The notes under the pieces are model-generated. The model made no database searches. It was given only the letters and a program-made list of their open reading frames with translations, and had not been told where the DNA came from. The position numbers were made by a program, and so were the translations under genes. A stretch of 64,000 nt of DNA from Sphaerolaimus hirsutus (lineage: Eukaryota; Nematoda; Chromadorea; Monhysterida; Sphaerolaimidae): positions 4,768,704 through 4,832,703 of the forward strand of contig OZ038452.1 in NCBI GenBank assembly GCA_964036195.1. Direction: 5' to 3'. Shown here piece after piece: positions 15,401 to 24,238 of this stretch (positions are counted from its first letter, which is position 1; the number at the start of each line of letters is the position of its first letter).

Positions 15401-15608
15401 AATGACCTGGAAAATGGCAAGAGTGCGTAGGAAGACACTTTACATGACATTTACCATTTTACATGGCATTTCACATGGTCCGAGACCGCCCCCGAGTGCA
15501 CACAAAAAATACTGTAAAACGTCAAAAACGCAACCGCAGGCGAGCAGCGCAGCGCTGTTCCGTTCGACGTCGCGCGGCCGCGCGTCCGCCGCCGATTTCG
15601 ACTTTTAA
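1..15608 (+). CDS. Mhc: Muscle myosin heavy chain (class II), 5' end off window
   Basis: Actin-based motor of the muscle thick filament; ATP hydrolysis drives sliding and the rod assembles the filament. I read 27 exons: 1-209, 745-939, 1201-1371, 1731-1910, 2156-2309, 2660-2906, 3278-3449, 3955-4308, 4955-5062, 5410-5697, 5970-6176, 6679-6816, 7211-7464, 7829-7946, 8091-8336, 8637-8760, 9175-9357, 9840-10003, 10297-10437, 10952-11122, 11520-11659, 12069-12216, 12719-12955, 14065-14304, 14532-14627, 15047-15187 and 15540-15608. All junctions are GT-AG and phase-consistent. They give about 1,630 residues; family members are ~1,930-1,970, so roughly the first 300 (P-loop, loop 1) are missing to the left. 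From memory the rod (e.g. [32 protein letters not shown]) matches nematode UNC-54-type myosins best. Family call certain; taxon inferred. Confidence 0.97.
210..744 (+). other. Myosin intron, no recognised content
   Basis: A 535-base AT-rich intron between GT at 210 and AG at 744. I see no repeat family, RNA gene or coding signal in it on either strand. Confidence 0.6.
3501..3765. mobile_element. MITE of the GGCSC-ACACAC-GTCAACTGG family
   Basis: Inverted-repeat element in a myosin intron. It starts TGGCGCCACACAC and ends GTTTGTAGGGCCA, with subterminal GTGTCAACTGGTTTCCAT and its inverse GGAAACCAGT...CAGTTGACAC. Inside lies a perfect short hairpin near 3,586-3,641 (TTGACATCTCTGCATGTGCA and its complement). 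Shorter relatives sit at about 6,248-6,320 and 10,709-10,900 in other myosin introns. Confidence 0.7.
3955..4308 (+). CDS. Mhc: Myosin lever arm (light-chain binding) and start of S2
   Basis: One 118-codon exon. It begins [13 protein letters not shown], the usual lead into the lever helix, and continues through two light-chain sites. The essential-light-chain site is divergent ([19 protein letters not shown]), close in style to the nematode version with IRW rather than the insect or vertebrate IRGYL type. The regulatory site ends in the conserved hook [20 protein letters not shown]. The exon then enters the heptad-repeat coiled coil rich in E and K. This exon is the clearest support for a nematode-like rather than insect-like myosin; that is a comparison from memory. 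Confidence 0.93.
4369..4585. repeat. Fold-back element built from CTACTCATCTATACCCG units
   Basis: The left arm holds several copies of a ~17-base unit (CTACTCATCTATACCCG). The right arm holds the same unit inverted (ATAGATGAGTAGCGGG), so the element can fold on itself. The outer ends ATCTAAACCCGC and GCGGGTTTAGAT mirror each other. It lies wholly within the myosin intron 4,309-4,954. Confidence 0.75.
4955..15187 (+). CDS. Mhc: Myosin coiled-coil rod (18 exons)
   Basis: Eighteen exons of continuous heptad repeat with the 28-residue charge pattern of the thick-filament rod. Recognisable blocks in order are [20 protein letters not shown] (5560-5620), [20 protein letters not shown] (5970-6030), [18 protein letters not shown] (7280-7330), [15 protein letters not shown] (9180), the [16 protein letters not shown] block (10,350-10,395), [20 protein letters not shown] (11,590-11,650) and [19 protein letters not shown] (14,160-14,215). 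Exons end at phases 0, 1 or 2 and every junction restores the frame. Codons strongly favour C or G in third position, unlike the AT-rich introns. No stop or frameshift was seen. Confidence 0.96.
7028..7152. repeat. Fold-back repeat, TGTAAAATGTC family
   Basis: Units like TGTAAAATATCATGCAAAATG on the left are mirrored by CATTTTACATG and TTTGCATGACG on the right. A second copy occupies about 7,610-7,750 in the next intron. These are two of about 14 copies of this family in the window. Confidence 0.65.
8877..9076. repeat. Fold-back repeat, TGTAAAATGTC family
   Basis: The left end GGGGGCAGTCCCGAGTTCC and right end GGGCTTGGAACTGGCACC are an imperfect terminal inverted repeat with the shared motif GTGCCAGTYCCG. 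Internal TGTAAAGTGTAAA and TTTACATGACAATTGACA units mirror each other. Another copy lies at about 9,436-9,582 in the following myosin intron. Confidence 0.7.
12443..12667. mobile_element. MITE with 220-bp inverted-repeat structure
   Basis: Ends GGCGGCCCACAATCTAGT and its mirror ACTAGTTTGTGGGCCGCC. The arms include ACTCAGATTTCGGCTTCACG and CGTGAAGCCGAAATCTGAGT, nearly perfect over ~90 bases around a short AT-rich loop. A second copy of the same subfamily is at 54,319-54,546. It sits in the myosin intron 12,217-12,718, about 50 bases before the 3' splice site. Confidence 0.85.
12984..13866. repeat. Two fold-back copies in the longest myosin intron
   Basis: The 1,109-base intron 12,956-14,064 holds one copy at about 12,984-13,098 (GCCCTGTAAAATGGCAAATG ... 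CATTTTACAGGGTCTGGGAG) and another at about 13,728-13,866 (AAAAGTGTCAAAAGCCATG ... GCATTTTACAAGG). The DNA between them shows nothing I can name. Confidence 0.65.
15330..15485. repeat. Fold-back repeat in last myosin intron
   Basis: Repeated TGTAAAATGTCC, TGCAAAATGACATGTAAAAT units on the left are answered by ACATGACATTTACCATTTTA on the right. Same family as the copies at 8,877, 16,499 and 51,914. Confidence 0.65.
15540..15608 (+). CDS. Mhc: Myosin C-terminal exon (non-helical tailpiece)
   Basis: After the donor at 15,187/15,188 (TCG|gtttgt) this last exon encodes a short Ser/Arg/Ala-rich tailpiece ending [12 protein letters not shown] and TAA at 15,606-15,608. The end resembles nematode myosin tails that finish with a Ser-Arg-Ala-rich stretch and Asp-Phe. 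If the 352-base intron before it is retained, translation would instead stop at 15,194 after only two extra residues (Val-Cys), giving a shorter tail. The splice acceptor is aaccgcag|GCG. The intron itself holds a fold-back repeat (about 15,330-15,485). Confidence 0.88.
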   Translation, partial: ASSAALFRSTSRGRASAADFDF

Positions 15609-16420
15609 AATGCGTCGCGGCAAAATGATGAAAGAAGCGCCGACTTTTTGATGCACAAAATTTCTATCATAGGCGGAGTGTCGCTATCTTGCCATAGATT
15701 TTTTATTACTTGATATTTTTTTACCTTTTTGATGTATTAGGCATCGTTCTGGTAAAGTGCACTAAATTGTGCATGTATAACCATTTGCTAGGAAGTTAAA
15801 TGTTTATATAAATACATACACGTGGGTGTTTTGAAGGTAGACAGCTTTAAAAACCTGCCCTGTATATATATTCATAGTACTTATAATCAAGCTATGATCC
15901 ATTTTTTGCTCAAACCCCGCGGCAGGGTGAACTATGAGCTTGCAGTGAACTACAATGACGCTTTTCCTATTGTTTTGGTGTTGTTGCAAAACGCTGAGTA
16001 GTCGCCAAGCTGAGATTAAAAATGAATGAATTAAAGAAATGTATTAAAATGGACTTGTGGATTCATGTAACGCGACAACGCAATTCACGGTAGAGAAAAA
16101 TTAGTTAAAGATACGATAGAAATACATGATCAGATAACTAAAAAGTAGCAGAAACGTCAGTGACCAGTAACACACACAAAACAGGGGCCATTTCCGCAGT
16201 TGTCAATTGACATAAAGGTCTAAGTGGCAAGTAAATTTTTAGATGAAAAAGTGCACGTGTCACTTAAAAGTTTACTTTGCACTTCCCTATTCCACTTTTT
16301 GTCACTCGTGTGTCACTGCGGAATCGAACCCAGCAATTCTCACCCAATCAAACACCCAATAAAACTGCTGAAATCCAATCCCATCCGCCCACAACAAACA
16401 GCACAGATCAAATAAAAAAT
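15609..16420. other. Convergent gene interval: myosin 3' region and TRIP4 3' region
   Basis: Between the myosin stop (plus) and the TRIP4 stop (minus) lie 812 bases. Plus-strand AATAAA signals occur at about 16,360 and 16,410 but none nearer the myosin stop, so the myosin 3' UTR may reach into TRIP4. On the minus strand an AATAAA reads at about 15,695-15,700, so the two 3' ends may overlap. A fold-back element of the TTCCGCAGTTG type lies at about 16,185-16,325. Confidence 0.5.
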
Positions 16421-18557
16421 TCACGCGGCGCCAACGGCCAACATCCTGGCGGCGGTGGCGTGCAGCCGCGAGTCGAGCGAAAAGATTTTGTGCGAGCCCT
16501 GGAGGCAGTCTCGCACCCTGTAAAATGGCAAATGTGATGCAAAGTGTCAAAAGTGTTTGTCATTTTGCAGGGCACTTTCCGTGACTTGAGACACTTTGCA
16601 TGACATTTGCCATTTAACAGGGTGCGGGACTGGCACCTGCACGGGCAGCGGCATGCTCAGCTCGCAGGCGTTGTCGAACACGAGCACGTAGGCGCCAGAG
16701 TCAACCTCGCCCGACGGGTGCTGCGATTTATGATTCATTTGTTTGTGTTGGAACGGAGCCAAGGGATTGGTTGTTGACTCAGGTCGACTTCAGTCAACTG
16801 ATAGCGCGATAATACAATTTGTTTTGCGATTATACAATACAACCCCCTACCCCTTGAGGGCTGTTCGTTTTTCGTATTCATAAATCACTTTTAAAAATTG
16901 CGAAGTATGTATTCATAGCACAAGGTATATACTCGGCGTACATGATACTCTGCCGTGGCACTGATTTATGTCTCGTGTTGGAAGCGTGCCAATGATTGTT
17001 TAGTCATGCGATTTCCGTAAAAAGATGAAAAAATTCATCGATGTGAATATGTTAATCAATAACATTATAACAACGATCAATTTTGTCATCTTTTTATGAA
17101 ACTCGCACGCGCTAACCATCGTTGGCACACTTCCAGCGGGAACCACGCGTGCAGGGTGTAAAGTAACCGGAGTATACCAAAGTATGACATTTTCAACGAC
17201 AAACACTTAGTACCTGCCAGAGTTGGTCAAATACTGGTATTTTTGGAAAACGTAAATGTAAACGTAAATACCTTTTCCAAAATGAGTGTATAAATACTAA
17301 AACGTAAGGTATTTTTCAAATACCTGGGAAAACGTAAAATAAAACGTAAACGTAATAAAATTACTACCGTATTTCATCTAATAGAAGGGCATCCTTCTTT
17401 TTTCACCAACTTTCTATTATGGACACGCCGTCTATTGGAAGCTGCCCTTCTATTTTTTCGCCAGTTTTTCAAACAATTTGTCACATTCTTTCAACGTTTC
17501 CCCAAGTGTTATGTCACAAAAAATTTATATTATGGCGATTCATAGAGTTCTTTCAACATTTGATTTTCAAATAGCACAAAATTAATCCACGAAAGCCACT
17601 AAATAACAGCATCCGCTGACTTTTTTAAACACATTTGGCACAATTCGAGTTTGGGAAGTAAATTACAAATTTACTGCATAAAATTACATAATACTCTGCA
17701 CTGCAGGTAGGGTCGAACCATAGAATAATTTGAATATTGAATATACCTATTCTGAAAATACGGCTTCTGTGGAGGAAAATTTGGCAGCTGGCGCGCAAAA
17801 TTTTTAAAGTTGTCGGAAATGTATGGCGGAAGTTGCATTTTGTCGAAAATTTTTGGGTCTCACAACGTTTTTTACGTTTTCTCTGGTACCCGGGTATTTC
17901 GGTCAGGAAAACGTAACAAAACGTAACGGTATTTTTTGAAAACGTAAACGTAAACGTAAGTATAAATACCCGAATAACCGGGTATTTCGGGTAAACGTAA
18001 ATACGTTTTTGCAACTCTGGTACCTGCACATCATACTCCTCCTGGGTGAGACAGTCGACTACGTCGACGCAGCCCAACAGCACGCCAGACTGGTACTGGT
18101 CGGGGAACGGCCGGGGCAACTTGCCTGACAAATTTGTGTGACAGTTAGAGATGACAATTCTCTGTGACGGTTGACATTGACAGATGACGATATTTATGAA
18201 AAATCTGTGTATCGGTTGACATTGACAGATATTTAAGTCTTGCTAGCAATTTCCTCTTTTAACGTAGACCAACTGAATTTTCTTCAAACTGTTTTGATAT
18301 ACCATAAATCGGGTGGGCGCGCCAGCGCCATCCCTCGCTGCCGAGGGAGGGCGCAAGCGACCCACCCATAATATGGTCAGACACACTAAAATGCGGAAAT
18401 CGCAAAATTTAAATCGCAATAACTTCGGAACGCGACAAGCTACGGCAAAACCGATTATACCATTGAATAGCCCGTGTCGAAAAGTACCCCCGTGCTAATT
18501 TTCAGATCAAATGGTTGAGTTGGGAGGAAGTTATTACACATTTTCTTTTCTAGGCAG

Positions 18558-18588
<31 letters not shown>

Positions 18589-21500
18589 CTTCATCTTGTT
18601 CTCCCGACAATCTTCAAACTACAATAACTTCCTTGAAACACGACCGATTTTCATGGTTGATGGCTCATATGAAAGAGCATACGATGCCATTTCTTATTTT
18701 CGGGAATTTTTTTCACAGGCTCCGCCCACTTTGGGACGGTATCTGTTTGAAATTTTCAAACCTCAATAAATTTAAAATTTGAATACAAATGCGGCAATAA
18801 AAAAAATTTGTTGATGTGCGCCATGACTAGAGCTTTCAAATGAGCCAATTTTTGGCAATTTTGGTACAGATTTACAAAAGTTATTCAAGTTTGCTTATTT
18901 TGTGTAAAATGCGCAAACATGCCTGAACTACTGCTTGATGTGATACTGAGCATGTGACCTTGCATGGTGATTACTATCAGGTCATAAATGTCTAGTGGTT
19001 AATGTCAAGTCAAATGTCAAGTTATAAATGTCAAGTCAAATGTCAAGTGATAAATGTCAAGCAATAAATGTCAGGCCAAATGTCAAGTGATAAATGTCAA
19101 GTGATAGATGTCAAGTGATAAAATATCAAGTGATAAAATATCAAGTCAAATATCAAGTGATAAATGTAAAGTGGTAGATTTCAAGTGAAATGTCAAGTGA
19201 TAAATGTCAAGCAATAAATGTCAGGCCAAATGTCAAGTGATAGATGTCAAGTGATAAAATATTAAGTGATAAAATATCAAGTTAAATATCAAGTGATAAA
19301 ATATCAAGTCAAATATCAAGTGATAAAATATCAAGTCAAATATCAAGTGATAAATGTCAAGTGGTAGATTTCAAGTGAAATGTCAAGTGATAAATGTCAA
19401 GTGATAGATAACAAGTGATAAATGTCCAGTGATATGTCAAGTCAAATGTCAAGTGACAAATTTCAAGTCAAATGTCAAGTAACAAATTTCAAGTGAAATG
19501 TCAAGTTTTATGTCAACTCATAAATGTCAAGTCAAATATCAAGTCATATGTCAAGTCAAATTTCAAGTGATAAATGTCAAGTCAAATTTCAAGTGAGAAA
19601 TGTCAAGTCAAATGTAAAGTTTAATGTCAAGTGATCAAATATCAAGTCAAATGTCAAGTTATAAATGTCAAGTCTAAAGTCAAGTCAAGTCAAATGCCAA
19701 GTGATAAATTTCAAGTGAAATGTCAAGTAATAAATTTCAAATGAAATGTCAAGTCAAATGTCAAGTTAAATGTCAAGCTTAATGTCAAGTGATAAATGTC
19801 ATGTCAAATGTCAAGTTTAATGTCAAGTGATAAATTTCAAATGAAATGTCAAGTTTAATGTCAAGTGATAAATGTCATGTCAAATGTCAAGTCAAATGTC
19901 AAGTTTTTTATGTCAACTGATAAATGTCATTTCAAATGTCAAGTGACAAATTTCAAGTCAAGTCAAATAACAAGTCATATGTCAAGTCAAATTTCAAGTG
20001 GTAAATGTCAAGTTAAATGTCAAGTGATCAAATATCAAGTCAAATGTCAAGTTATCAATGTCAAGTCTAAAGTCAAGTCAAATGGCAAGTAAAAAGAGAA
20101 GTGAGAAGTGAATTGCAAAGAAAATCGGCAAAAGTCAAATGAGAAGTGAAATGGCAAGTAAAAAATTAAATTGAAAAACTTTGATAAATGGATACTGATC
20201 CATATTTCTAGTTAATTTTTTTTGTGAACAATCACATCATGCTATTGTCACAAATATGAGTTGTACATAGAAGCATGATACACTCCTTAACTCTTAATGG
20301 CAGACCAATTTCATTTAACAGACATTTCTCAATGATTTTTGGATATGTCATTTAACACATAGCATATGCAAATATTGTTGGCACACGTTGGCACCATGCC
20401 AGCCGATATTTTCATGGAGTGGCGCCATCTACTCCAAAATGGTGTCATTTTCATGGAGTGGCACCATCTACTCCAAAACTTGAATAACTCCTCCTGTCAG
20501 CTAAGTGAAAAGGGTAATTCATCCCATGAAGTATCCCATTGTGGTAAGCGCACTGGGAATGATTCTGCACATATTTAAAAACACAGTCACTGGAGCCAGA
20601 CAAATAATAAACTGTCTGTGTTCCATGCAATGTTATGTGAATGCAATGCACCCTGCACAATGATACATGCATACTGCAAAATGATACAATGACAGATTCA
20701 TAAATATGTATGTAAGTATTTATACTATGTATGTATGTATAATATTTTATAAGATGTATTTACTATGAAAAAATTCCCCACTTGAGCTGTGCAAGAATTT
20801 ACAGTGTATATATTGTTGAGCAAGAAACCTCCTGGGTGTCATTTAGGGGAGCCTAGGCCACTGGCCACACAAAAGAAGTATATCGGTAAAAAAATGGCTA
20901 AAGCCAAAAAAAGTAGACGCTGCTCCCACATCAACATTCTCTCAAATGGACATGAAGTGTGCCTCTTAAGTGGACATGAACATATATTGGATGCACAAAA
21001 GAAATGTATCATTGCTTAGAAAATGGCATACACTTCACCGATAACACACTTTAGTGTGTTCCGGCAGCTGCACTGCCAGTCTGGAAACCACTCGGAGGCT
21101 GATGCCAAGAATTCCGAATCAAGAATTAACAGTGACTCAGGAACAGTGGCTCAGGGAGGAAGGGTGGTCCCGGGGATCAAACCCAGGACCTCTCGCGCGG
21201 TAAGCGTGATCACTTCCACCTGAGCCTGTACAAACCCATGTAAAAAAGTTTCACACCATTCAACAATCTGAGACTCAAAATGGAGAACAATTCACTCAAG
21301 TTTATCCCAGCTGCGTGAGCTTTTTGGTTTCAAACACACACATAGCACAGCTCACGCAGCTGGGATAAACTTGAGTGAATTGTTTTCCTTTTTGAGTCTC
21401 AGATAATTGAATGGTGTGAAACTATTTTACATGGGTTTGTACATCTAACACTTTAATGTACCCTCAAAACTCTATTGGATAAAGTAAAGTTTGGGCTCTA

Positions 21501-24238
21501 TGTGAGATTTCTTGAGATGTGAGATTTCTTTGGGCTCATTTCTCACAATGCAGATGAAATGATATATTGCTTTTGTGCATTTAACAGTCAATACATGTAG
21601 TTGTTGTGATGTAATAAAAATAGTTTCTTTATTGAGGTGGGATATGGAACACACGGCGGTAGTACTATGGGACTGAACAAAATTTCGGGGGGTTGGCGGG
21701 GATTTTTTTTTGTTTTCACACGGGTACTGACACTTGTACACGTGGTGTATGCATTTATCATTCACATATCAACGACGCCATAAGTCGCTGAGGCAACATG
21801 ACGTCGTCGATTTTAATTCATTACTGTATGATAATTGATGACTTACACACACTAGGGGTCGTTTGGGAGGGTTTGGGGGGGTTGTTCCGGCATATACGCA
21901 CGCCAGGGGTCGCTGACATGCGTACATGTGGTAATCTGCAGAAAGAATAGGTATATGGAAAGAAAATAGGGGGAAATCCCCATACGCGACGCACGTGAAT
22001 GCGCGGCAGTCACGTAAATAAGACTGCCCGCGCATGGTTTCACTATTAAAGCTCAGTTAACAGCGAGTCTGTTAACTGAGCGGTGGCTCAGGTGGAAGTG
22101 ATCGCGCTTACCGCGCGAGAGGTCCTGGGTTCGATCCCCGGGACCACTCTTCCTCCCTGAGCCACTGTTCCTGAGTCACTGTTAATTCTTGATTCGGAAT
22201 TCTTGGCATCAGCCTCCGAGTGGTTTCCAGACTGGCAGTGCAGCTGCCGGAACGAACTTATCGGTGAAGTGTATGCCATTTTCTAAGCAATGATACATTT
22301 CTTTTGTGCATCCAATATATTTTCATGTCCACTTAAGAGGCACACTTCATGTCCATTTGAGAGAATGTTGATGTAGGAGCAGCGTCTACTTTTTTTTGGC
22401 TTTAGCCATTTTTTTACTGATACTCTATTAGTACGACCCCCTTGGGCACGTTGTGTAAGTACAATGCGACCCCCTCCAATAAAGCGACCCCAAAAATGTG
22501 CTGAAAACAATAAAGCGACAGTCGCCTTAATAGAGTATTTACGGTAGAATTTCCGTAATATAAAAAAATATGGGGCACTCGCCCACTCAACCCCCACTTG
22601 GAGCTGTTCAGAAAGACGAAATATGAAAGATCAAATCTAACCTAATCACTCTCAATCCAGTGCATTAAAATTCATTTAAATTTATGAATGTGGGGACTTC
22701 CGTTCCAAAAGTTCACAAGCGCCAAATCCAGAAAAATCGAGTTAGCTGTGGATTCGACATCCACGTATAATTCTGCCCATTTTGGTAAAAAAATCAGTGT
22801 TATAGTCCATTTCGTTCCCGAGATACAGTGGTACCGTTTTTCAGAAAAATCACAATTTTCATATCGAAAGTGCACATATCCATCTCAGATCCCCTATGAA
22901 AAACAGGACTTTCATTTCGTAAGTGCACATATCCATGTCGGACCACCGGAGTTTCATTTCATAAGTGCACATATCCAAAAAATAGTTTCATTTCCAAAAG
23001 TGCACGCGTGCTCCGGATCGCTCGCGAAGAGCCGGCCGGATTTCCCATACAAAATAAAGCTTCATTTCCAAATGTGCATAAGTGAATTTCCAAATTTATT
23101 TTGCTCTATAAATCGAGTACGGGTTTAAATATAGATTTGAAGATTTAGGTTTGTGTACTTCTCGAAAAGGGCTTCTCAGTGGTGTAATTGGTTTTGCCCT
23201 GCGATGCACCGTTAGGAAGTTATTTACATTTCAAGTTCAAATTTACTCATTTTTTGGGTGGTTTACAAAATATGACATAACTCCCAAAATATTTACCAGC
23301 CGACAAAATTTAGGGACACAAAAAATTGTAGACAAATGTCCGAGATATCTGAAAAGTGCGGGGCAAGCTTTGTCGCCCAAACATGGCGCTGCCGGGCCAG
23401 CGCCAAACTTTTAAATGCGATTTTGAAAAATCTGGATATGTTAACTTTTGGAGTGAAAGTCCCCATGTGTCATTGAAAATTCAACGTGGCAGCAGTCTCA
23501 ATTTTGACCAAAAACGAAAAACCCAAAAAGGACCAAAGCAACCTTCATATCTGTTCTCATAGAAGTGTTCAATTTGGAGGGCGAAATCCGACTCGCAGTA
23601 TTTGCCCGTGCTGGCGATCCACAGGCGGCCGCGCAGACGCGTGTGCCAGCTGCGAGCTTCCGCGCTGCGGTGCAAATTGTACAGGTAAATGCGCACAGTT
23701 ACACGTGCGATGAGATGTGGACATGTTGATGGCAAAGCGCCAGAAAAATCTTGCCACGCAAAAAATGCGCAACGTGAAAAGGGTGCCATTGGACTGAAAA
23801 ATTTAACGAAATGAAAAAAAATGTAAATATTGGTATACTCAGATGACATTACGCCGTACATCTTTCCGGAGGAAACACTCCATCATGACGTGATCACTTT
23901 CGTCGCTGTCATCATCTCTCGCCATCACGTCGTCTTCATGACGTCGTCGCTTCGTCGTCAGCACGTCTTCCATAAGTTCTCGGCTGGCCGTCTGCCAGCC
24001 GAAGACATAAATCCTATCGGTTTGTAGAGTATCGTGTCTCCCCAGTATACCACCAGAACACATGCTTAACAGATAATGATTTTGAAATAATATTAATGCA
24101 CGATAAACCTTAGTAATATAAATACGACGTAATGGACAGACGTCTTTATGCCGCGCACGATCATGGAGGCGAAGGGCTGGTGCACGCTGAGGCAGGCGCC
24201 CGTGTCGTACTGGCACATGGTGGCCGCTTCGCACCGCT
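16421..24238 (-). CDS. TRIP4: TRIP4 ASCH-domain exons
   Basis: Five exons (24142-24238, 23543-23664, 18024-18124, 16637-16720, 16421-16498) encode the ASCH fold, a predicted nucleic-acid-binding beta-barrel. Key motifs are CLSVHQPFASMIVRGIKT, EARSWHTRLRGRLWIASTGK, YQSGVLLGCVDVVDCLTQEE and KIFSLDSRLHA before the TGA. They align to the human CLSVHQPWASLLVRGIKR, GRLWIAATAKK, GCLLGCVDLIDCLS and KIWKLDSKIH. The intron 18,125-23,542 is 5.4 kb and full of repeats. The intron 16,499-16,636 is a single fold-back element. Confidence 0.95.

Noticed and set aside
18999-20165. CRISPR-like array
   Set aside because: Units are degenerate, contiguous and without unique spacers, in an intron of an animal gene; it is a minisatellite.
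22083-22155. Functional tRNA gene
   Set aside because: A- and B-like boxes are present, but the acceptor and anticodon arms do not pair cleanly and the sequence continues into a repeated body shared with an inverted copy, so it is a SINE head.
23839-24140. Minus-strand open stretch encoding an acidic/basic run (RHEDDVMARDDDSDESD)
   Set aside because: Arises from repeated TGACG/CATCACGTC low-complexity DNA in a TRIP4 intron. The neighbouring exon uses a different frame and the phases already close without it.
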